Assembly: GCA_035292425.1 (NCBI GenBank)
Contig: DATDQD010000129.1
Span: 1 to 12,031, forward strand
Origin: SZUA-254 sp035292425
Lineage (GTDB): Bacteria > Bacteroidota > Ignavibacteria > UBA10030 > SZUA-254
Length of the DNA: 12,031 nt
Direction of reading: 5' to 3'
Part shown: positions 6,146 through 12,031 of the stretch, one piece after another
How positions within the stretch are numbered: position 1 is the first letter of the stretch
How the letters are laid out: each line of letters opens with the position of its first letter
Program-made: the position numbers and the translations under genes
Notes under the pieces: model-generated
The model's database searches: none
Told to the model about the DNA's origin: nothing
Seen by the model: the letters and a program-made list of their open reading frames with translations, nothing else

Positions 6146-7977
6146 CACTTATGAGCAAGACTCTCAAAAACCTCGACGAAGTCACCATCCGTTTCGCCGG
6201 CGATTCGGGCGACGGCATGCAGTTGACGGGGACGCAGTTCACGAACACGACCGCGCTCCTCGGCAACGACCTGAGCACCCTCCCCGATTACCCGGCGGAG
6301 ATCAGGGCCCCCGCCGGGACGCTCTTCGGCGTCAGCGGATTCCAGATTCATTTCGGTTCGACGGAGATCAACACACCCGGCGACACCTGCGACGTGCTCG
6401 TCGCCATGAACCCCGCCGCCCTGAAAGTCAACCTCCGGGGCCTGCGCGACGGGGGCATCATCATCGCCAACAGCGACGGCTTCTCCGAGAAGAACCTGAA
6501 ACTCGCCGGCTACGAGCGGAATCCACTTGAGGACGACTCGCTCCACAAATACCAGCTGCATTCCGTCGCCATCACAACGCTCACCCAGAACGCCCTCCAC
6601 GATATCGGGCTCTCGAACAAACTGGTGGACCGCTGCAAGAACTTTTTCGCCCTCGGGATGATGTACTGGATGTACTCGAGGCCGATGGACCTGAGCCTGA
6701 GCTGGATCCGGGATAAATTCAAGAAGACCCCGGAAATCGTCGAAGCCAACGTCCGCGTCCTGAAGGCGGGATACGCCTTCGGCGAAACCACGGAGATATT
6801 CATTTCCAGGTTCGAGGTCAAACCGGCATCCCTCAAAAAAGGCAAGTACCGGAGCATCACCGGGAACGAAGCCGCCGCGTGGGGAATGATCGCCGCCGGA
6901 GTGAAGTCCAACCTCGAGCTCTTCCTGGGCAGCTACCCGATCACCCCCGCGAGCGACATCCTCCACGAACTGTCGCGCCACAAGAATTTCCGGGTGAAGA
7001 CATTCCAGGCCGAGGACGAAATCGCCGGCATCACCGCGGCGATCGGGGCGTCCTACGGGGGCGCGCTCGCCCTCACTACCACCAGCGGCCCCGGTATGGC
7101 GCTCAAGAGCGAGGCGATGGGCCTCGCCGTGATGGTGGAGCTCCCGCTGGTGATCATCGACGTCCAGCGGGGCGGCCCGAGCACCGGCCTTCCGACGAAG
7201 ACCGAACAGGCGGACCTCCTCCAGGCGGTCTACGGCAGGAACAGCGAAGCGCCGATCCCCGTGATCGCCCCCCGCACGCCGGCCGATTGTTTCAATGCCG
7301 CGTTCGAGGCCTCGCGCATCGCCCTGAAATACATGACGCCAGTGATCGTCCTTTCCGACGGTTACCTGGCGAACGGCGCGGAGCCCTGGCTCATCCCGCC
7401 GGCGGATTCGCTCCCCGATATCCGGCCCGCGTTCCGGACGGACCCGAAGGATTTCCACCCCTACAGCCGCGACGAGAAAACGCTCTCCCGTCCGTGGGCC
7501 ATCCCCGGGACGCCCGGGCTGGAGCATCGCATCGGGGGTCTCGAAAAACAGCACATCAGCGGCAACGTGAGTTACGATCCCGAGAACCACGAATTCATGG
7601 TCCGGATGCGCCAGGCGAAGATCGACGGTATCGCCGAAGATCTCCCGCCGGCGGTTGTGGAGGGAGACCGGAAGGGCGATCTCGTTGTGGTCGGCTGGGG
7701 CGGGTCCTATGGCGCGATCCGCACCGCCGTCGAGTCGAGGCGCGCCGCGGGGAAATCCGTATCGCACCTCCATCTGACGTACCTGAACCCGTTCCAGAAG
7801 AACCTGGGCGAGATCCTGTACAGCTTCAAGCAGGTCCTGGTGCCGGAGCTGAACCTGGGCCAGCTCTCCAAAATCCTGAGGAGCAAATTCCTGGTGCCGG
7901 CGATCTCCCTGAACAAGATCCAGGGACTTCCCTTCCAGGCGGCCGAAATCGAAAAAAAGATCGACGAATTACTCTAA
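6142..7977 (+). CDS. korA: 2-oxoglutarate:ferredoxin oxidoreductase, fused gamma-alpha subunit
   Basis: With KorB this enzyme interconverts 2-oxoglutarate plus CoA and succinyl-CoA plus CO2 using ferredoxin, either in an oxidative or a reductive TCA cycle. The protein has about 611 residues from the ATG at 6142. Residues about 13-200 are the gamma domain (TIRFAGDSGDGMQLTG at 15-30, then PDYPAEIRAPAGT). Residues about 241-440 are the pyrimidine-binding domain I (SYPITPASD at 264-272, AEDEIAG, TTSGPGMALK, RGGPSTGLPT at 343-352). A transketolase-like domain II forms the C-terminus. The start may instead be the ATG at 6151; I prefer 6142 because it overlaps the ccdA stop (ATGA). The family includes other 2-oxoacid specificities; 2-oxoglutarate is the likeliest from gene pairing, not proven. 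korB follows after 16 bp. Confidence 0.93.
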   Translation: MTLMSKTLKNLDEVTIRFAGDSGDGMQLTGTQFTNTTALLGNDLSTLPDYPAEIRAPAGTLFGVSGFQIHFGSTEINTPGDTCDVLVAMNPAALKVNLRGLRDGGIIIANSDGFSEKNLKLAGYERNPLEDDSLHKYQLHSVAITTLTQNALHDIGLSNKLVDRCKNFFALGMMYWMYSRPMDLSLSWIRDKFKKTPEIVEANVRVLKAGYAFGETTEIFISRFEVKPASLKKGKYRSITGNEAAAWGMIAAGVKSNLELFLGSYPITPASDILHELSRHKNFRVKTFQAEDEIAGITAAIGASYGGALALTTTSGPGMALKSEAMGLAVMVELPLVIIDVQRGGPSTGLPTKTEQADLLQAVYGRNSEAPIPVIAPRTPADCFNAAFEASRIALKYMTPVIVLSDGYLANGAEPWLIPPADSLPDIRPAFRTDPKDFHPYSRDEKTLSRPWAIPGTPGLEHRIGGLEKQHISGNVSYDPENHEFMVRMRQAKIDGIAEDLPPAVVEGDRKGDLVVVGWGGSYGAIRTAVESRRAAGKSVSHLHLTYLNPFQKNLGEILYSFKQVLVPELNLGQLSKILRSKFLVPAISLNKIQGLPFQAAEIEKKIDELL

Positions 7978-7993
7978 CAACGGAGCATAATCG

Positions 7994-9043
7994 ATGCGTC
8001 TCGTGGAAGAAATTCTGAAGGATGTGCCGGCAACGCCGGAGGTGAAACTGACGGGCAGGGATTTTCAGTCCGATCAGGACGTCCGGTGGTGCCCGGGCTG
8101 CGGAGATTACTCGATCCTCGCCCAGGTCCAGCGCGTCATGCCGGAACTGAACCTGCCGAGACACCGGATCGCCTTCATCTCCGGCATCGGCTGTTCGAGC
8201 CGGTTCCCGTATTACATGAACACCTACGGATTCCATTCGATCCACGGAAGGGCCACGGCCATCGCGACGGGTCTGAAGATTGCGCGGCCCGACATGATGG
8301 TCTGGGTCGCGACCGGTGACGGCGACGGGCTCAGCATCGGCGGGAACCATCTCATCCACGCCTGCCGGCGGAACATCGACATCAAGATCCTTCTCTTCAA
8401 CAACCAGATCTACGGCCTGACGAAGGGACAGTATTCCCCCACGTCGGAATTCGGCAAGGTGACGAAGTCCACTCCCCATGGCTCCGTCGACCATCCCTTC
8501 AACCCCCTGCTCGTGGCCCTCGGGGCGGAGGCTTCGTTCGTGGCCAGGACTCTCGACCGCGACCCGAAGCACCTCCAGTACGTGATTAAACGGGCCGCCG
8601 AACACCGCGGCACGTCGTTCGTGGAGGTGTACCAGAACTGCAACGTCTTCAACGACGGGGCGTTCTTCACGTTCACCGAGAAAGACACCAGGGACGATAA
8701 CGTCCTGGCGGTCGAGCACGGGAAACCGATGATCTTCGGGAAAGCGAAGGACAGGGGGATCAGGCTGGACGGCTTCACGCCGACGGTCGTTTCCCTGGCC
8801 GACGGGAAATACTCCGCCAGCGACCTGATGGTGCATAACGAGAAGGACACGATGCTCTCCTTCATCCTTGCCCGCATGTCGAACCTGCCGAACCTGCCGC
8901 GACCGACCGGCGTGATCTATTCCGTCGAGCGGCCGCTCTACGAGGTGGAGGTCGCCCGCCAGATCGAAACGGCCGTGCAGAAACAGGGCGAGGGAGACCT
9001 CGCGGAGCTGCTCGATTCCGGCGACACCTGGACGATCAATTAA
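7994..9043 (+). CDS. korB: 2-oxoglutarate:ferredoxin oxidoreductase, beta subunit
   Basis: The beta subunit binds thiamine diphosphate and a 4Fe-4S cluster and completes the enzyme begun by korA. Visible signatures: VRWCPGCGDYSIL with Cys33 and Cys36, FISGIGCSSRFPYY with Cys67, HGRATAIATGLK, the TPP/Mg motif GDGDGLSIGGNH (108-119) continuing to LLFNNQIYGLTKGQYSPTS, and Cys216 in VYQNCNVFND. Four cysteines in these contexts match the cluster ligands of the family. Length (349) is in the usual range. GGAG 8 nt before the ATG fixes the start. It ends 23 nt before a strong intrinsic terminator, so it is the last gene of the ccdA-korA-korB unit. No separate delta ferredoxin-like or gamma subunit gene is present, as expected for the two-subunit type. 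Confidence 0.95.
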   Translation: MRLVEEILKDVPATPEVKLTGRDFQSDQDVRWCPGCGDYSILAQVQRVMPELNLPRHRIAFISGIGCSSRFPYYMNTYGFHSIHGRATAIATGLKIARPDMMVWVATGDGDGLSIGGNHLIHACRRNIDIKILLFNNQIYGLTKGQYSPTSEFGKVTKSTPHGSVDHPFNPLLVALGAEASFVARTLDRDPKHLQYVIKRAAEHRGTSFVEVYQNCNVFNDGAFFTFTEKDTRDDNVLAVEHGKPMIFGKAKDRGIRLDGFTPTVVSLADGKYSASDLMVHNEKDTMLSFILARMSNLPNLPRPTGVIYSVERPLYEVEVARQIETAVQKQGEGDLAELLDSGDTWTIN

Positions 9044-9066
9044 CGTCCGCGCGAGTCCGCGTCATG

Positions 9067-9098
9067 AAGGCGAGATTCCCATCTCGCCTTTTTATTTT
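9067..9098 (+). terminator. Intrinsic terminator after korB
   Basis: A perfect 10-bp stem aaggcgagat/atctcgcctt (9067-9076 with 9081-9090) with a TCCC tetraloop is followed at once by tttatttt. This is a textbook rho-independent terminator and ends the ccdA-korAB transcript. Any promoter for the next gene has to fit in the roughly 40 bp that follow. Confidence 0.93.
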
Positions 9099-9140
9099 CC
9101 GGAAATAACGGTACCTTGATCAGCATTGAGCAGAATTCCG

Positions 9141-10142
9141 ATGACCCCATCCGACATGGCAATGGTGAGGGACGTCATCCGGCGTCAGAACCGGTTCGTC
9201 CTGACGACGCACGTCAACCCCGACGGCGACGGCCTGGGTTCCGAACTTGCCCTTCGGGCGGGCCTGCTGCAGCTCGGCAAGAGCGTCACGATCGTGAACC
9301 ACAGCCACACCCCGGAACATTACCGGTGGCTCGACCCATCCGGGATGGTCTCCCACTACGCGCCCGGAACGCACGACCCGGAGATCGCTGAGGCCGACGC
9401 CATCCTCGTTCTCGACACCAACCAGCCGGACCGGCTCCGGAGCATGGAAGGGCCGGTGAGGAATTCCAGGGCCGTGAAAGTGGTGATCGACCACCACCTG
9501 GACCCCCACGCCTTCGCGGATTTGTATTATCTTGACCCCGACGCCACCTCGACGGGGGAAATGATCTTCCTCCTGCTGGAATCGCTCGGCGATGTGACCG
9601 TCCGTGAAGAGATCGCCGTCGCGCTCTATACGGCGATCATGACCGATACGGGCTCGTTCCGGTATCCGAGGACGGGGGCGGGGACCCACCGGATCGTTTC
9701 CAGGCTGATCGAGTGCGGCGCGGACCCCCCTTCCATCTTCGGCAGGGTCTACGAAACCTGGACCCCGGGGAGGATGAGGCTCCTGGGGGAGGCGCTCGAC
9801 ACCCTCGCCCTCTCCGGGGACGGCGCGATCGCAACGATGCTGACGACGAGGGAAATGTTTTCCAGGACCGGTACGACGGAGGTCGAGACCGACACCTTTT
9901 CAACATACCCCATGAACATCCGCGGCGTGAGGATCGGGATCCTCTTCACTGAACTGAAGGACGGCGTGAAGATCAGCTTCCGGTCGAAGGAGACGATCCC
10001 GGTCAACCTCCTGGCGAAGGAATTCGGGGGGAACGGACACCTCAACGCGTCCGGGGCGCGTCTCCACGACGTGCGGCTCGACGACGTCGTCCGGGACGTC
10101 CTCCGGGCGGCGGAAAAATATCTCGATAATCCAGCGATCTGA
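9141..10142 (+). CDS. nrnA: DHH/DHHA1 phosphoesterase, NrnA-like oligoribonuclease/pAp phosphatase
   Basis: NrnA-type enzymes degrade short RNA oligomers and dephosphorylate pAp to AMP, using manganese, in the cytoplasm. The 333 residues carry all the DHH family motifs: THVNPDGDGLGSELAL with Asp28 and Asp30, VLDTNQPDR with Asp92, VIDHHLD with the DHH triad at 117-119, and TAIMTDTGSFRYPRT (164-178, Asp169). The C-terminal DHHA1 domain shows FGGNGHLNASGARL (GGNGH at 296-300). The ATG at 9141 is preferred; a TTG at 9126 would add five residues (MSRIP) and cannot be excluded, and neither has a strong Shine-Dalgarno. It follows a terminator and precedes pepA by 21 bp, so it likely opens a new transcript. 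Whether the main substrate is nanoRNA, pAp or a cyclic-dinucleotide product cannot be told from sequence. Confidence 0.9.
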   Translation: MTPSDMAMVRDVIRRQNRFVLTTHVNPDGDGLGSELALRAGLLQLGKSVTIVNHSHTPEHYRWLDPSGMVSHYAPGTHDPEIAEADAILVLDTNQPDRLRSMEGPVRNSRAVKVVIDHHLDPHAFADLYYLDPDATSTGEMIFLLLESLGDVTVREEIAVALYTAIMTDTGSFRYPRTGAGTHRIVSRLIECGADPPSIFGRVYETWTPGRMRLLGEALDTLALSGDGAIATMLTTREMFSRTGTTEVETDTFSTYPMNIRGVRIGILFTELKDGVKISFRSKETIPVNLLAKEFGGNGHLNASGARLHDVRLDDVVRDVLRAAEKYLDNPAI

Positions 10143-10163
10143 CACATCATTGACGGAAATACC

Positions 10164-11678
10164 ATGAACATCGTCTATCAGAAAGGCACGCTGAAATCCT
10201 CGCGCACCGACGCCCTGGTCCTGTTCGCGGCCGAAGGGCCCGCGGCGCTGAACGCCTCCCTCGCGCCCCTGCGGAAAGTCTTCGGCAACCGACTGGCCAG
10301 GATCCTGGGGCTGGAAGATTTCACCGGGAAAACCGGGACCAGCTGTTCATTTCTTTCCGAAGGTAAATTTCCCGCCGCCCGGATCTTCCTCGCCGGGGTC
10401 GGCAAACCTGACCAGCTCACCGCCGAGAAGATCCGCCGGGCGGCATCGCTCGCCGCCACGGGGGCCCAGGCGAAGAAAGTCGGCAGCGTCACCTTCCTCC
10501 TCCCGGGAGAATTACCCGGCCGGACCGATCGGCTTACTCCCGCGCAGGTCGCGAAGGCCATCGCCGAGGGGGTGACCCTCGGGACCTACCGGTACGACAA
10601 ATACATCACGGAACACCCGGAGAACAAACGGTCGCTCACCAGTGTGCGGATCATCGGGGAAACCGACAGGGAGATGTCCGCCACGCGGAAGGCGATTCGT
10701 GAAACCGGGATGATCTGCGACGCCGTGAAGCTCGCCCGCGATCTCGGGAATGCGCCCCCCAACGAAATCTATCCAGAAACGCTTGCCGACGCCGCCCGAC
10801 GGTCGGGGGCGAAGTACGGTTACCGGGTGATCGTCTGGGACGAAAAACGGATCCGCCAGACCGGTTTCGGAGGACTGCTGGCCGTCAGCGCCGGCAGCGC
10901 CAGACCGCCGCGCTTCGTGATCATGGAAATGAACGGCGGCGTCACCGGGCTCGAGACGATTGTCCTGGTCGGGAAGGGGGTCACCTTCGACGCGGGAGGC
11001 ATTTCCATTAAACCCGCATCCGGCATGGCTGAAATGAAAATGGACATGTCGGGGGCGGCGGCGGTCATCGGGACGATGGAAGCCGCCTGCAGGCTCAAAA
11101 TCCCGGTGCACCTCGTCGGCCTGGTGCCGGCGACCGAGAACCTCCTCGGTGGCGCCGCGATGCGGCCGGGCGACATCATCACCCATTACGGCGGAAAGAC
11201 GTCGGAGGTGGATAACACCGACGCGGAGGGCAGGCTCATCCTGGCCGACGCCCTCGCGTATGCCCCGACGTTCAAACCCGCGGCGGTCATCGACCTTGCC
11301 ACGCTCACGGGCGCGTGCGTCGTGGCCCTCGGACACCACGCGACGGGGATGATGGGGAACGACGAGGTCCTGATGGCCGAACTGAAGGCCGCGGGAGAGA
11401 AAACCTACGAACGCGTCTGGCCCCTCCCCCTCTTCGAGGAATTCGAAAAACTGATCAAGAGCGACGTCGCTGACGTGAAAAACGTCGGCGGCCGCTGGGC
11501 CGGGGCGATCACCGCCGGACTCTTCCTGAAAAAATTCATCGGGGAGCACCCGTGGGTCCACCTCGACATCGCGGGGACGGCCATCCTGGAGGAGCCCCTC
11601 CCGTACGCGCCAAAGGGGGGTTCGGGTGTCGGGGTACGGCTCCTCGTGGAATTCCTGAAGGCCCGGACCGCCGGGTGA
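10164..11678 (+). CDS. pepA: Leucyl aminopeptidase (M17 family, PepA)
   Basis: M17 enzymes are hexameric two-zinc aminopeptidases that trim N-terminal residues in peptide turnover; in some bacteria PepA also binds DNA. The 504-residue length is standard. The variable N-terminal macro-like domain covers about 1-170. The catalytic domain shows NAPPNEIYPETLA, VGKGVTFDAGGISIKP with Lys271, Asp276 and Lys283, then MKMDMSGAAAV with Asp294, and the family signature NTDAEGRL (351-358) with Asp353, Glu355 and Arg357. All five metal ligands and the catalytic Lys/Arg pair are present. The ATG at 10164 has only a weak GACGGAAA upstream. It lies between nrnA (21 bp) and pdxA (24 bp), so the three are probably one transcript. 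Confidence 0.95.
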   Translation: MNIVYQKGTLKSSRTDALVLFAAEGPAALNASLAPLRKVFGNRLARILGLEDFTGKTGTSCSFLSEGKFPAARIFLAGVGKPDQLTAEKIRRAASLAATGAQAKKVGSVTFLLPGELPGRTDRLTPAQVAKAIAEGVTLGTYRYDKYITEHPENKRSLTSVRIIGETDREMSATRKAIRETGMICDAVKLARDLGNAPPNEIYPETLADAARRSGAKYGYRVIVWDEKRIRQTGFGGLLAVSAGSARPPRFVIMEMNGGVTGLETIVLVGKGVTFDAGGISIKPASGMAEMKMDMSGAAAVIGTMEAACRLKIPVHLVGLVPATENLLGGAAMRPGDIITHYGGKTSEVDNTDAEGRLILADALAYAPTFKPAAVIDLATLTGACVVALGHHATGMMGNDEVLMAELKAAGEKTYERVWPLPLFEEFEKLIKSDVADVKNVGGRWAGAITAGLFLKKFIGEHPWVHLDIAGTAILEEPLPYAPKGGSGVGVRLLVEFLKARTAG

Positions 11679-11702
11679 ACGACCGGCTATGAGGACACGG
11701 TC

Positions 11703-12031
11703 ATGACGCGGGCCCGTAGCGGCCGTCTGCCCGTCCTGGGAGTGACGGCGGGAGACCCGAACGGCATCGGGCCGGAGGTCGCCCTCCGCGCCCTTCTCGA
11801 TGCGGGTGTCTGGAGGGTGTGCCGGCCGCTGCTGATCGGCGACGCCGGCGTCTTCGAATATTATAAAAAGCGATTCAGGATCCCCCTCACCCTCTTCCCC
11901 GCGGCGCGACCGCCCCCGTATTGGGGGCGCGATGTCGTTCCCGTTGTTGAACCGCCCCGGCGCCGAGCGTTTCGTACCGCCCCCGGGACTTCCTCGCGCG
12001 CCGCCGGATCGCTCGCGGGACGGTCCCTGGA
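11703..12031 (+). CDS. pdxA: 4-hydroxythreonine-4-phosphate dehydrogenase, N-terminal part (runs off window)
   Basis: PdxA oxidises 4-phosphohydroxy-L-threonine in the DXP-dependent pathway to pyridoxal 5'-phosphate. Only the first 109 codons are in the window, with no stop. The N-terminus shows PVLGVTAGDPNGIGPEVALRAL; GDPNGIGPE (17-25) is the family's diagnostic motif, usually GDPAGIGPE. It is followed by PLLIGDAGVFE, matching the PVVIGD-type strand. Near the end, PGTSSRAAGSLAGRSL fits the PGxxxxxAGxxAxxxL segment of the family. The metal-binding histidines lie beyond the window. GAGG 8 nt before the ATG supports the start. It follows pepA by 24 bp. The RhaPdxA2-like PdxA2 subfamily cannot be excluded from this fragment. 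Confidence 0.87.
   Translation, partial: MTRARSGRLPVLGVTAGDPNGIGPEVALRALLDAGVWRVCRPLLIGDAGVFEYYKKRFRIPLTLFPAARPPPYWGRDVVPVVEPPRRRAFRTAPGTSSRAAGSLAGRSL

Noticed and set aside
6082..7773. A 563-codon open frame on the minus strand opposite korA
   Set aside because: It is antisense to an unmistakable korA gene and its translation is Arg/Gly/Asp/Val-rich with no recognisable domain, as expected from GC-biased third codon positions on the other strand.
7826..8836. A 336-codon open frame on the minus strand across the korA-korB junction
   Set aside because: Overlaps two well-supported genes and shows no domain; the open frame follows from high GC.
9045..9061. Direct repeat gtccgcg (9045-9051 and 9055-9061) before the terminator
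   Set aside because: Only 7 bp in a GC-rich background; likely chance.
10512..11561. A 349-codon open frame on the minus strand opposite pepA
   Set aside because: Antisense shadow of pepA; composition is typical of shadow frames and no motif is visible.

Overview
The window looks like a piece of chromosome from a GC-rich bacterium of the FCB superphylum, most likely near Ignavibacteria/Chlorobiota or a related candidate phylum. Three things point there. The first gene ends in a type IX secretion (T9SS) type A sorting domain with the NFPNPFNP motif. The order prs, rplY(ctc), pth, rpsF, rpsR, rplI is one I recall from Chlorobiota/Ignavibacteria. A fused gamma-alpha 2-oxoacid:ferredoxin oxidoreductase (korAB) is also present. 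The assignment is inferred from gene content and not tested by any search. All recognised genes are on the + strand, gaps are short, and no mobile element, tRNA, rRNA or CRISPR array was seen. No stretch longer than 300 bases lacks a gene.

Layout. (1) 3-1442: 3' part of a secreted, T9SS-sorted surface protein carrying two copies of a GWN-type beta domain, followed by a strong GC hairpin. (2) 1443-1665: intergenic region with a near-consensus TTGCAA-N17-TATAAT promoter. (3) 1666-5296: nucleotide/translation cluster with PRPP synthetase, ribosomal protein L25/CTC (with an 18-bp tandem repeat in its tail), peptidyl-tRNA hydrolase, S6, S18 (zinc-binding C+ form) and L9. A structured leader lies before rpsF. 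(4) 5411-9043: a CcdA-type thiol/disulfide membrane transporter starting at TTG, overlapping by 4 nt the korA gene (fused gamma-alpha) and followed by korB, closed by a textbook intrinsic terminator at 9067-9098. (5) 9141-12031: a DHH/DHHA1 phosphoesterase (NrnA-like), leucyl aminopeptidase PepA, and the start of pdxA, which runs off the window.

How they fit together. Region 3 supplies PRPP and small-ribosomal/translation-quality functions and is probably one or two transcripts. Region 4 joins membrane redox traffic to a ferredoxin-linked TCA-cycle step (2-oxoglutarate to or from succinyl-CoA). Region 5 is a housekeeping salvage set (nanoRNA/pAp turnover, peptide turnover, vitamin B6 synthesis). 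Most of the window is ordinary core genome. I did not find a convincing undescribed system; the items worth a second look are the tandem domain in the T9SS cargo, the rpsF leader structure, the repeat-grown L25 tail, and the ccdA-korAB coupling.
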